Positions 27,855-36,187 of a DNA stretch of 56,283 bases are shown here, one piece after another. The position numbers were made by a program, and so were the translations under genes. The DNA is from an uncultured Paracoccaceae bacterium. Its GTDB lineage: Bacteria; Pseudomonadota; Alphaproteobacteria; Rhodobacterales; Rhodobacteraceae. The notes beneath the pieces were generated by a model. It was not told the origin of the DNA, did not search any database, and saw only the letters and a program-made list of their open reading frames with translations. How positions within the stretch are numbered: the first letter of the stretch is position 1; each line of letters begins with the position of its first letter. The DNA is taken from positions 1 to 56,283 of the forward strand of contig CALILP010000088.1 in NCBI GenBank assembly GCA_938016515.1, read 5' to 3'.

Positions 27855-30800
27855 ATCTGCGTTTCATGCTTTTTCAGGCAACGACGCGCTGCTGGGCCGT
27901 AGCCCATTGGGTTGCTGCGTAGTTCGGGGAAAAGGGCGAACAGTTCCTCACGGGCCGAACCTGTAATGCCGTGCAGGCCTTCTTCGCCGGGATGGAAGCT
28001 TTCGGTGGCCGCACCGTCCGCATAGACGACCTCGTGATGGTCGAACATCATATGGATGTACGTCACGTCGCCTCCGGTTTCGCGGGTGACCAACTTGTCG
28101 TCCACAAGATGGATCGCAGGCATCAGCACCTCACGCTCACCGAACAGCAGTTCTGCCCGGTAGCCGGTGAACAGCATGCGGTGCTGCGGTGAGACAAGCA
28201 AATCGGTTTCCAGACCTGTCACAGCGCCGGGGCGGATGCGCACTGGGGCGAACTTGCCCTTGGCGGCCACGGTCCGGGACTGGATCCAGCGGATCGGTTG
28301 CAGTCCGTGATCTCGGGTCACCACCATGTCGCCAACCTTTAGGGTCTCGATTGGGCGCGCGCCTTTTGGCGTGGCGATGGTTGTGCCGGGGGTGAAGCAG
28401 ATGATCCGTTCGATATCTGTGAACGTCAGTGTGGTGCCATCATCCAGCTGAACCGAACCTGAAAAGCTGCCGTCTGGGTCTGTGGTGGTCACCAGCGTGC
28501 TCAGGTCTGCCAAATCGCCCAACTGCAGCGTGTCGCCGTCGCCGATCAGGTTGCCAAAGGCGTCCCGCTCTTCGTCGCCGCCATCGATCGTGATGTTGCC
28601 GTTGCTGGTTGGTCCCGTGGTGTTCAGGATCAGAAGGTCATCATCAGCGCCGGTGTCGATGTCGTCACCATTGCTAAACGTGACTTCATCTTCGCCAGAC
28701 CCAGTCGAGACAGTGTCGCCACCAGCGCCACCTGTGACTGTGTCGTTGCCAGCGCCGGTGATAATCTCTTCGATCTCGGTAAAGCTGGTTGTATCTGTGC
28801 CGTTCGTGATTGTGCCGGTTTCAGGTGCTGAAAGGTCAACAACAACGTCCTCGGTCAGGCCAGAGCCATCAAGGATATCTGTGTCAGTGTCGCCTGCGTC
28901 GCTGCCGCCAGCGATGGTATCATTGCCGAAGGTGTCGTTCACAACGATTGTATCGTCGCCAGTACCTGCGGTGATGCTGTCGTCGCCAATACCACCTGCG
29001 ATCGTGTCGTTGCCAGCACCTGCATCAAATGTATCGTCACCCGCACCGCCAGACAGCATGTCTGTGCCAGCACCGGTCGAGACAACATCATCGCCGATGT
29101 CGCCCAACACAGTATCGTCGCCTGACCCTGTGACAATCGCTTCGATCTCGTTGAAGTCGAGCGTGTCAGTCCCGTTATCGACCGTTCCGGTTTCGGAAGC
29201 CGCGAAGTCGACAGTGACGTCTTGGGATAAGCCAGAGCCGTCCAGAACGTCACCAGTGCCGTCCGCGCCGGTTCCCCCATCGATATCGTCATTGCCGAAA
29301 TCATCGTTGATGACGATGTCGTCCTGACCGGTCCCTGTTGAAATGACGTCATTGCCAAAACCGCTGGTGACTGTGTCATCTCCGGTGCCGGACTCGACCG
29401 TAATGCCTGATGTATCAGCCGTCAGGTCAACGGTGTCGTCGTTGTCTGTCCCCACGATCCGTTCAATATCGGCAAAGTCGCCGTCTGATCCAGCAGCGCC
29501 AACAAGATAGGTGCCTTCTTCATCGCCATTGAACGTGACATTGACCCCATCAGTCGTGCCAACCGTGTCAAAGCTGACCGTATCGATGTCCAGCCCATCG
29601 GTGTCTTCGCCGCCCGTGATGGTGTCTGTGTCGTCGTTTGCAGCAACATTGAACGTATCGCTGTCGCCGCCGCCGAACAGCGTATCGTCGCCCGCACCAC
29701 CAGTGATAATGTCATCGCCGGTGGCAGCGCGCAGCCCGTCGTAGGTGGCAAGGTCTGTAAAGACGTTCCCTGTATCGGGCCCAGAGACAGAGGCCGTCAT
29801 GGCGTTGCCGCCGTTATTTTCGTAATAGATGATCTCTATGACGTGGTCACCCGCGGGCAGGGTGATGGGCGTGCCAGAAACACTGATGACACCGTGGTGG
29901 CCGTCGTTGTCGACAACCTCAATCCCATTGATGAACAGCTTAGAGCCGTCATCTGATGCAGTTTCAAATGTATAATCGCCTGCTGCTGTAACCGTCAGAA
30001 CAGACGTGAATTTGAGCGCATAGTCGTCGCCGGCGTCAAAGGCCGTGGGGTTGATTGTATCAGTATAGCCGACCTCGGTTGGGACACCTTCAAAGTCTGC
30101 TGTGTCTTCAGCGAAGCCCGCTTGCGCAAGGGTTCTTGGGTCGCCAGTTGGATCAAGGTCGTAGTATTCGTAGAACCAAGCTCCGCTGGCCGTGTCGCCA
30201 TAAACGATATCGTCTCCGGCGCCTGCGTCGATGGTATCAGCGCCGTCACCGCCATAGATGTCGTCATTGCCAATACCAGCTGTGATGCTGTCATCGCCGC
30301 CTTGGGCGACAATGATGTCATCGTTTGGTCCTTCGCCTGCAAGCAACTCGTCGCCTGCATCAACCAGATCGCCCTCCAAATCACCGTTGTATCCGGCGTC
30401 AATGACATCTGCGCTTTGCGTCCCGGTCACGATCCCATCAGGCGGCGGAAGCGGAATGCCAATGGCGTTCAGGTACAGCGGATCATCGGCCTCTGCGGGG
30501 GCAATCCCATCAAGCGTGACTGTTTCACCGTTCGGGAAGTTCAGAACCGCATTGCCAGATCCATCGTCTGTCACAACGACGTCGTTGGTATTAACCGGAA
30601 CAGTGTTGGAGTCGTTCAGGCCGGTGACATCAAAGGTGTCATTCCCTGTGAAGGACCCATCCCCGTTTGGCGTTGGGGCGTCAAAGTTCAGAACCGTGTC
30701 GCTGCCAAAGCCGTCCGCCAGTACAATGACGTCGTCTTCGCCGTCAGGAGTTGCCGCGCCTGAGGGGCTGAGGTCAATGGTGTCGTCGCCCTGACCGCTG

Positions 30801-32734
30801 GTGATGGTGTCTTCGCCGCTGCCCGCCAGGATGGTGACATCTGAAGTGTTGTCTGAAGCATCGATGGTGTCGTCAAACGCGGTTGCGTCAATACGCTCGA
30901 TTTCGGAAAAGCTGCCTGCGGCAGTGGTGCCATCAAAGGTGTAGGTCCCGGACTCTGATCCGTTGAAGTCGACCGTAACGCCAGCCGACGAGGTCGGAGA
31001 GGCAAAGTCGACCGTATCGATGTCGCCGTTACCTACGTCTTCGCCACCAGTGATTGTTTCGGCATCACTGTTGTCGGAGACCTCAAACGCATCGTTTCCG
31101 GTTCCGCCAAAGTTCGTGTCGTTCCCGGCCGAGCTTGTGAATGTGTCCTCACCATCGCCACCGTACAAGGTGTCGTCGCCAATCCCGCCGTCTAGGCTGT
31201 CGTTGCCGCCACCAGTGGAATCGTCGATCGGAATGGTATCAAAGGTCAGATCACCGATGTTGATAGAGTGGTTGCCGAAAGCCGGATCAACATTGTTATA
31301 GTCAATTTCAATGCGCGCTACCGGGCCTGCGACATCGATTTGCAAGAACCCATCAATGTCATCGACGGAACCACTTGGGGCTGTGGCGGTCGCTGTCGCC
31401 GTGGCTACGCCATTGGCGTCTGTACTGGTTGTCAGTGTTGCTGCATTGCCCGGTGTCAGTGTGACGGGGATCAGGTTGCCATCGATATCATAGGCGCGAA
31501 TGACAACTTCGTCGCGAAACTGGCCACCCAGCCTGTCGATATCTGAAATCCCAAAGGTGACATTCTCGACGCCGTTAAAGTAGCCGGGCTGGGCTGCTTC
31601 AAAATTAATGGTGGCAGTTGCTGCGTCGCCGCTTGTGCCAGCAGTTCCGCCGCGCAGCATGATGGATGAATTGTCGTCGACGCCGTTGTAGTCGTACAGA
31701 AGATCAGTTGTTTCCATCTGCGCGTAGGTGAAGTTGTCTTCTGCTTCAACGGACAGGGAAACAGTGATGTCCCCATTTGCTGATGCGCCGCTGATCCCAT
31801 CGCTGACATCTGCGCCATCGCTTAAGCCAAGGCCGGACCAGTTGAACGTTGTAGTGCTGGCAGTGGCGCCTGTGTCGTCGGTGTTGTCGCCATAGATCGT
31901 ATCGTTGCCAGTGCCGCCTGTGATCGTGTCATCACCGTTCACAGCTGTTGTCTGATCACCCACCAACAGATCATCACTTGCGCCACCATCAATGGTGTCA
32001 TTTCCGGACCCGCCATAAACTTCATCCGCACCTTCGCCCGCAAGGATGCTATCATTGCCGGCGTTCCCGAAAATCAGGTCATCATCCCCGGTGTCACCTG
32101 GCAGGATCGCGTCGCCGTTATCTACGACATCGCCGTTCGGATCGCCCGCATAGCTGCCGTCAATCAAATCGTCTCCGGTCGTACCCGAGACTGTGCCATC
32201 GCGCGCAATAGCGTTGGTGAAAGAGAGGGCCTCAAGGTTGATAACGCCGGTATTGTTGGTTTCAGAATTTCCGTCTTCGTAGAAGATGCGGAATGATCCT
32301 ACGGGCCCCGCGATTCTGACGACAATTGATGACTGGTCATCTGTTGTGACATTGGAGGCTTCGATTTGAAGCTCTCCGGTCGAGCCGTCTTGCTCTGCGA
32401 TGTGTCCGGCACTCGTGGTCGTGAATGTGATCGGGATTGGGTTGCCCGCGAGGTCATATGCTTCCACGCGCACTTGATCGTCCCAGCCGCCGTTACCGGT
32501 TGCCTGATCAACGTCAAACAGTGTGAATTGGACGTTTTCGACAGCGTCGCTGAACGCGACGTCCAAAGCGGATTCGCCGAAAGACGCATAGCTGCTGCCG
32601 CGCAAGCCCACGCCCGTCCGGCCGAAGAATGCGCCCTCTAGTCCATTGGCTGTGAAGCTGGCCTCAGTGGTTACGCCGTTGTCGCCAGTCAGCGTTTGTG
32701 TCGTCGATGTTGTTGGGATGTTAACGTTTGGCAT
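27839..32734 (-). CDS. Large RTX calcium-binding protein with PA14 and C-terminal Hint domains
   Basis: A 1631-residue acidic protein, almost certainly secreted by a type I system, which is not in the window. Order of parts: an N-terminal beta-type domain (about 20-185); RTX nonapeptide repeats of GGxGxDxxx type; a second copy of the same beta-type domain (about 292-500); more repeats; a PA14-like domain (about 850-990; YTFETASDDGSKLFINGIEV); more repeats with duplicated DGSGL...TNGTDT units; then a Hedgehog/intein-like Hint domain from C1446 (CFTPGTTIATPKGARPIE) to about 1590, and a basic tail ARRCLKKHE. There is no signal peptide. PA14 suggests carbohydrate binding. The Hint block starts with Cys but has nothing after it that looks like a C-extein. 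ATG 32734 has GGGAG 8 bases upstream. Adhesin or enzyme role cannot be told. Confidence 0.85.
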   Translation of the reverse strand: MPNVNIPTTSTTQTLTGDNGVTTEASFTANGLEGAFFGRTGVGLRGSSYASFGESALDVAFSDAVENVQFTLFDVDQATGNGGWDDQVRVEAYDLAGNPIPITFTTTSAGHIAEQDGSTGELQIEASNVTTDDQSSIVVRIAGPVGSFRIFYEDGNSETNNTGVINLEALSFTNAIARDGTVSGTTGDDLIDGSYAGDPNGDVVDNGDAILPGDTGDDDLIFGNAGNDSILAGEGADEVYGGSGNDTIDGGASDDLLVGDQTTAVNGDDTITGGTGNDTIYGDNTDDTGATASTTTFNWSGLGLSDGADVSDGISGASANGDITVSLSVEAEDNFTYAQMETTDLLYDYNGVDDNSSIMLRGGTAGTSGDAATATINFEAAQPGYFNGVENVTFGISDIDRLGGQFRDEVVIRAYDIDGNLIPVTLTPGNAATLTTSTDANGVATATATATAPSGSVDDIDGFLQIDVAGPVARIEIDYNNVDPAFGNHSINIGDLTFDTIPIDDSTGGGNDSLDGGIGDDTLYGGDGEDTFTSSAGNDTNFGGTGNDAFEVSDNSDAETITGGEDVGNGDIDTVDFASPTSSAGVTVDFNGSESGTYTFDGTTAAGSFSEIERIDATAFDDTIDASDNTSDVTILAGSGEDTITSGQGDDTIDLSPSGAATPDGEDDVIVLADGFGSDTVLNFDAPTPNGDGSFTGNDTFDVTGLNDSNTVPVNTNDVVVTDDGSGNAVLNFPNGETVTLDGIAPAEADDPLYLNAIGIPLPPPDGIVTGTQSADVIDAGYNGDLEGDLVDAGDELLAGEGPNDDIIVAQGGDDSITAGIGNDDIYGGDGADTIDAGAGDDIVYGDTASGAWFYEYYDLDPTGDPRTLAQAGFAEDTADFEGVPTEVGYTDTINPTAFDAGDDYALKFTSVLTVTAAGDYTFETASDDGSKLFINGIEVVDNDGHHGVISVSGTPITLPAGDHVIEIIYYENNGGNAMTASVSGPDTGNVFTDLATYDGLRAATGDDIITGGAGDDTLFGGGDSDTFNVAANDDTDTITGGEDTDGLDIDTVSFDTVGTTDGVNVTFNGDEEGTYLVGAAGSDGDFADIERIVGTDNDDTVDLTADTSGITVESGTGDDTVTSGFGNDVISTGTGQDDIVINDDFGNDDIDGGTGADGTGDVLDGSGLSQDVTVDFAASETGTVDNGTDTLDFNEIEAIVTGSGDDTVLGDIGDDVVSTGAGTDMLSGGAGDDTFDAGAGNDTIAGGIGDDSITAGTGDDTIVVNDTFGNDTIAGGSDAGDTDTDILDGSGLTEDVVVDLSAPETGTITNGTDTTSFTEIEEIITGAGNDTVTGGAGGDTVSTGSGEDEVTFSNGDDIDTGADDDLLILNTTGPTSNGNITIDGGDEERDAFGNLIGDGDTLQLGDLADLSTLVTTTDPDGSFSGSVQLDDGTTLTFTDIERIICFTPGTTIATPKGARPIETLKVGDMVVTRDHGLQPIRWIQSRTVAAKGKFAPVRIRPGAVTGLETDLLVSPQHRMLFTGYRAELLFGEREVLMPAIHLVDDKLVTRETGGDVTYIHMMFDHHEVVYADGAATESFHPGEEGLHGITGSAREELFALFPELRSNPMGYGPAARRCLKKHETQMLQVL

Positions 32735-33275
32735 CAGGAGGCTCCCAATGCAGTCGTTTGCGCCGTTGGGCAATCAAAAGTGATTTTTTTTGAATGGCTT
32801 ATGGTGCGTTTTGTGGTGCTACGATCAAGGCGCGCCACAGCGTACAGAGCACCGAAAAATCGATTGCTCCAAGTGTGCGCGTGCACAGTGAGGGCCGACG
32901 ATGGTCCTTGCAGCATTTTGCGTCTCCAACCTCAAACTTTTACACAACAAACACGCCGGCACTTCCGGCTTGGGCGGCAGGTTTGGCCTGCTTTCCCGGT
33001 AACTCAATCAAAAGAACTAGCTGAGGGCGATGGCGAGACTGCGCTGAGTAAGCGGCAGCAATGAGGTCAATTGAGACAAATTTTAGGCAAAGTCTCGGAA
33101 AAGTGGCGTCACTTTTTGGCAGCTGTTCCCCCCGAAACATCAATTTTTATTCAACTATACGTCAAGCATCGACAACCTAAGGGTGTGTCTTGCGAACTGT
33201 GGCATCATTGAGGCAAATCGGTTGCGCGCGTAAAGAATGGGGGTTGCTGAGCGCAGACAACTTGCCCAACAGACC
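32735..33275. other. 541-base gap upstream of the RTX gene, no gene seen
   Basis: Between the RTX start and the 3' end of the photolyase-like gene I find no convincing coding frame, tRNA or strong terminator. Notable only are an 8-T run at 32783-32790 next to a weak 5-bp stem, and AT-rich stretches around 33140-33160. It is the longest non-coding stretch in the window and presumably holds the RTX promoter. Confidence 0.5.
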
Positions 33276-34451
33276 TCATGCAATGGACGCGATCAACGCC
33301 GGAATCCGCTCTTTGAATTTGAAGAAACCTTTGGTCGCATGCGGCCACGCGTTGGCGTCATAGGGCCTCATCTGCTGCGATAAAGTGATGCCAGCTGGGC
33401 GCATGTCACCTTCAATTCCTCGCAACACGTCTGCCGTCGGCCCAACCGGTGCGTAACTGGTTATGATCTGTGTCAGGTCATTGTTCTGTGCCCATTCAAG
33501 GACATCGCTGATTTGTTTGGGGTGGTCGAATTGATAGTCGGTGCGCATGGCCACGTTGTCCAAACCCGCTTGTACAAATGCTGTGACGTCCGGTGCGACA
33601 TGCAGCGGAGTGCGGCCCGATGTTGTCTGCAACACTGCTGTCGCGACAGGGTCCACTTTCCCGAACATCCACGCCGGTGACATGTCATCTTCCGTCAGTA
33701 GAAGCCCTGTTTTTGCTTTGCGATCAATGGTGTCGCTTCCCTTAAGGCTGATAGGGTCCGGGTTGGGCGGTCCATCCAACGGCGTTGCCTGCCGTGCAAG
33801 ACCCTTGGGTGAAAAGCGCCCGTCTGTGAATTTTGCGATGTTATCAGCCTGGGCCAGATAGGTCTTGCCGCGCGTCTGCAACCCACCCACCCAACGCCAA
33901 GACAGCGTGTTGCTGGCAGGGTCCCCGTCCAGCAGATGCCGCATGAAGAAATCCGCACCAAGGACCCACGGCAAACGCAAAGTGAAAATCCAGATTGATG
34001 CAAACCACATGCGTGCGTGGTTGTGTAGATAGCCTGTCTCGACTAGCTCTTTTGCCCAGTGGTCGAAACAATCGATACCGGTTTGACCAGTGCAAGCGGC
34101 TTCCCAGTCGGACCTCAAGCCGCTTTCAGTTTGGACCCTATTGAGTGCCGCTTTCAGGTCGATCTGGTATTGCATCCAGACCGATGGCCGCATTTCTAGC
34201 CAGCCTTTCCAGTAAGTGCGCCAATAGACCTCTTGGATGAATTTTTCGGCCGCCTTGGCAGAGTGATGCCGGAGGGTGGCCCGCAGCACCTCTTCTTCCG
34301 TGATGATCCGATGTCGAATGTATGGCGACAAGGTCGAGACGGTGGTGTGGCCCGGCCGATCATAGTTGCGTTGGGACGCATAGTCGTAGCCCGCATGGGG
34401 TACGAACGCGTTCAATTTCGTGAAGGCGGTGGTGTAGGTGGCGTCCATCAT
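33276..34451 (-). CDS. Photolyase/cryptochrome-family FAD-binding protein with apparently permuted domains
   Basis: A 391-residue protein. Residues about 25-212 match the FAD-binding helical domain of photolyases and cryptochromes: STLSPYIRHRIIT (FAD phosphate loop), QEVYWRTY (like RELxWRDF), TGYLHNHARMWFASI (like TGWMHNRxRM), and LLDGDPASNTLSWRWVGG. The usual N-terminal alpha/beta antenna domain is absent; instead residues about 248-391 look like it: LTQIITSYAPVGPTADVL then GFFKFKERIP, resembling the second half of that fold. DNA repair, photoreception or neither cannot be decided. ATG 34451 has AGGTGG 6 bases upstream; the frame is open to 34547 but that would overlap the SRPBCC gene. It is third in an ArsR - SRPBCC operon, 43 bases after the SRPBCC stop. 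Confidence 0.78.
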   Translation of the reverse strand: MMDATYTTAFTKLNAFVPHAGYDYASQRNYDRPGHTTVSTLSPYIRHRIITEEEVLRATLRHHSAKAAEKFIQEVYWRTYWKGWLEMRPSVWMQYQIDLKAALNRVQTESGLRSDWEAACTGQTGIDCFDHWAKELVETGYLHNHARMWFASIWIFTLRLPWVLGADFFMRHLLDGDPASNTLSWRWVGGLQTRGKTYLAQADNIAKFTDGRFSPKGLARQATPLDGPPNPDPISLKGSDTIDRKAKTGLLLTEDDMSPAWMFGKVDPVATAVLQTTSGRTPLHVAPDVTAFVQAGLDNVAMRTDYQFDHPKQISDVLEWAQNNDLTQIITSYAPVGPTADVLRGIEGDMRPAGITLSQQMRPYDANAWPHATKGFFKFKERIPALIASIA

Positions 34452-34494
34452 AGATTGCCACCTATTGCGCCCGACCACAGGGTCAACCCATTGA

Positions 34495-34944
34495 TTACGC
34501 GAAAACAACCGTTTTGGACACAGCATAGCAATAGGTACCAAGGACAAGGTCCCAGCCTAGCAAATATGACGTGCTGACCGCGTCGGCTGTGTCACCCAGC
34601 ACGTCAAAGCCACCGTGCGTCAGCTCAAGGCGCGTGCCGTTTTTTGTTGGATGAAAGGACACAGAAACGACCGTTGCATGTTCTTCATCGGTGTCTGGAA
34701 ACCATGCAAACGACATATAATGCCCCGGCTCCCAGCCGATGATGCGCCCCCAAAGGTTTATGGTCCCGTCTGGTCCAACTTCTTTGATGTCGCCGTTCTT
34801 ACAGGGCTCAACGATAATTTTGGCATCAGGGCCAAGCGTCGCGTTGCTGTCTTTCGGCCACCAGACATCCATGTCGGCCAAAAAGAGGTCGAAGGCTTCC
34901 TGACAGGTCAAAGGCACCTCTGTCGTTTTGTGAATTGGGGTCAT
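34495..34944 (-). CDS. SRPBCC (AHSA1/START-like) domain protein
   Basis: A 149-residue protein with the SRPBCC ligand-binding fold pattern: an early EVPLTCQEAFDLF helix, GPDGTINLWGRII, a strand pair around FHPTKNGTRLEL, and a C-terminal helix (YLLGWDLVLGTYCYAV). Members bind hydrophobic ligands or act in stress responses; the ligand is unknown. ATG 34944 overlaps the arsR stop (ATGA), so it is translationally coupled to the regulator, a very common ArsR-SRPBCC pairing. Confidence 0.85.
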   Translation of the reverse strand: MTPIHKTTEVPLTCQEAFDLFLADMDVWWPKDSNATLGPDAKIIVEPCKNGDIKEVGPDGTINLWGRIIGWEPGHYMSFAWFPDTDEEHATVVSVSFHPTKNGTRLELTHGGFDVLGDTADAVSTSYLLGWDLVLGTYCYAVSKTVVFA

Positions 34945-35261
34945 GTCCTGTCCTTTCCGGCGGCTTTGTCTTGGGCGGCCTTGGTGTAAGCAGCAAGGGC
35001 GTCGTCCCACATGCTATCAAGGTATTTACGCAGATCGTCTGCGCCTTTCGGGTCAATCGCATACAGCCTGCGGGTGCCTTCGGTTCGAACGGTCAAAAGG
35101 CCGGCGTCCGACAAAACCCGCAAATGCTGGCTTACTGCAGGGCGGCTGACTGGCAGGGTCTGTGCCAATGCGCCAACGTGCAGGGGGCCTGCCTTGAGAG
35201 CTTCTAGGACCAGCCTACGTGTCGGGTCGGCGAGGGCGGCTATTGTCATTCCGTAAGTCAT
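34941..35261 (-). CDS. ArsR-family transcriptional regulator
   Basis: A 106-residue winged-helix repressor. The family start ALADPTRRLVLEAL and the recognition region VSRPAVSQHLRVLSDAGLL are clear, followed by a wing (RTEGTRRLYAI). There is no Cys pair for metal sensing, so it is of the non-metal ArsR type usually found with SRPBCC partners. Start is uncertain: ATG 35261 or ATG 35249 (removing four residues); neither has a strong ribosome site. Two tandem palindromes at 35251-35287 overlap or abut the start and suggest autoregulation. Confidence 0.9.
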   Translation of the reverse strand: MTYGMTIAALADPTRRLVLEALKAGPLHVGALAQTLPVSRPAVSQHLRVLSDAGLLTVRTEGTRRLYAIDPKGADDLRKYLDSMWDDALAAYTKAAQDKAAGKDRT

Positions 35262-35287
35262 TACTTACCGTAAGTCATGGCTTACGG
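35251..35287. promoter_or_regulatory. Tandem palindromic operator of the ArsR operon
   Basis: Two 20-base palindromes lie in tandem with a 17-base period. The one at 35268-35287 is perfect, CCGTAAG-N6-CTTACGG; the one at 35251-35270 has a single mismatch. They cover the arsR start region and face clpP on the other side, so ArsR probably binds here as two dimers. This spacing fits autoregulation of the arsR-SRPBCC-photolyase operon. Confidence 0.8.
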
Positions 35288-35311
35288 ATTCGTCAAGGAC
35301 CGTTTGCCGCT

Positions 35312-35339
35312 CTTGAAGCCCCTGACACGCCCCACTAAG
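35312..35339 (+). promoter_or_regulatory. Candidate heat-shock (sigma-32 type) promoter of clpP
   Basis: CTTGAAG (35312-35318) and CCCACTAAG (35331-35339), 12 bases apart, resemble the sigma-32 -35 and -10 elements, 60 bases before the clpP ATG. clpP is a heat-shock gene in many proteobacteria. The -10 match is imperfect. Confidence 0.4.
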
Positions 35340-35399
35340 ACTCTGTCAGGACATTTAAAGTAACGATGGCACTGACCATCCCGGAATGAGGCGCAGCCG

Positions 35400-36029
35400 A
35401 TGCAAGATCCAGTAGAAACATATATGAACCTCGTGCCTATGGTGGTCGAACAGACCGCACGCGGCGAGCGCGCCTATGATATCTTTTCCCGCCTGCTAAA
35501 AGAGCGGATCATTTTCCTGAACGGTCCAGTGCACGATGGCATGAGCCAGCTGGTCGTAGCCCAGCTTTTGCACCTTGAGGCAGAGAACCCTAAGAAAGAG
35601 ATCAGCATGTACATCAATAGCCCTGGCGGCGTGGTGACATCTGGTTTGTCGATCTACGACACGATGCAATACATCAAGCCAAAGGTCAGCACGCTGGTGA
35701 TTGGGCAGGCGGCCTCGATGGGGTCGCTGTTGCTAACAGCGGGTGAAAAGGGGATGCGTTTCTCGCTGCCGAACTCTCGCGTGATGGTCCACCAGCCCTC
35801 TGGCGGGTATCAGGGTCAGGCGACCGATATCATGATCCACGCGCAGGAAACGCAGAAACTAAAGGACCGTTTGAACCAGATTTACGTGGAGCATACCGGT
35901 CAAACTTTGAAAAAAGTTGAAGCTGCGCTTGAGCGTGACAATTTCATGTCCCCCGAAGAAGCCAAAGACTGGGGTTTGATCGACGAGATCGTGGCCAATC
36001 GGCCAAAAGATGAAGATAGCGACGCATAA
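35400..36029 (+). CDS. clpP: ATP-dependent Clp protease proteolytic subunit
   Basis: ClpP is the serine protease barrel that degrades proteins unfolded by ClpX or ClpA. The 209-residue product has the catalytic triad S106 (GQAASMG), H131 (HQPSGG) and D180 (LERDNFM), plus the INSPGG oxyanion loop. Length is typical. It is followed by clpX after 158 bases, the usual arrangement. Confidence 0.98.
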   Translation: MQDPVETYMNLVPMVVEQTARGERAYDIFSRLLKERIIFLNGPVHDGMSQLVVAQLLHLEAENPKKEISMYINSPGGVVTSGLSIYDTMQYIKPKVSTLVIGQAASMGSLLLTAGEKGMRFSLPNSRVMVHQPSGGYQGQATDIMIHAQETQKLKDRLNQIYVEHTGQTLKKVEAALERDNFMSPEEAKDWGLIDEIVANRPKDEDSDA

Positions 36030-36041
36030 TGACCCAATCGT

Positions 36042-36092
36042 CCCATCCCGTAGTGGATTGTTAACACTTCGTTGACACCATCGTGGGATGGG
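36042..36092 (+). repeat. Inverted repeat between clpP and clpX
   Basis: CCCATCCC (36042-36049) and GGGATGGG (36085-36092) can pair across 35 bases just after the clpP stop, followed by CATTTTG. It may partly end the clpP message or separate clpP from clpX expression; with this long loop it is a weak terminator. Confidence 0.5.
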
Positions 36093-36187
36093 CATTTTGA
36101 GATTGTGGAAGGGTTCTGGCTGCCGTAGGTTGGCGCCGAGCAAGCAGTTTTCGATACGTACATGGCCATTTGGTCAAGGGGAATAAG

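Noticed and set aside
28482-29327. 281-codon plus-strand frame, Ser/Pro/Val-rich, opposite the RTX gene
   Set aside because: Its low-complexity composition is the antisense reading of repeated GGxGxD codons; not a gene.
27839-32734. Regular short repeats that could suggest a CRISPR array or satellite DNA
   Set aside because: The periodicity is that of in-frame RTX nonapeptide codons in one long reading frame, not identical repeats with unique spacers.
32696-33064. 122-codon plus-strand frame across the RTX start region
   Set aside because: Overlaps the RTX start, mixed Cys/Arg composition, no ribosome site; not supported.
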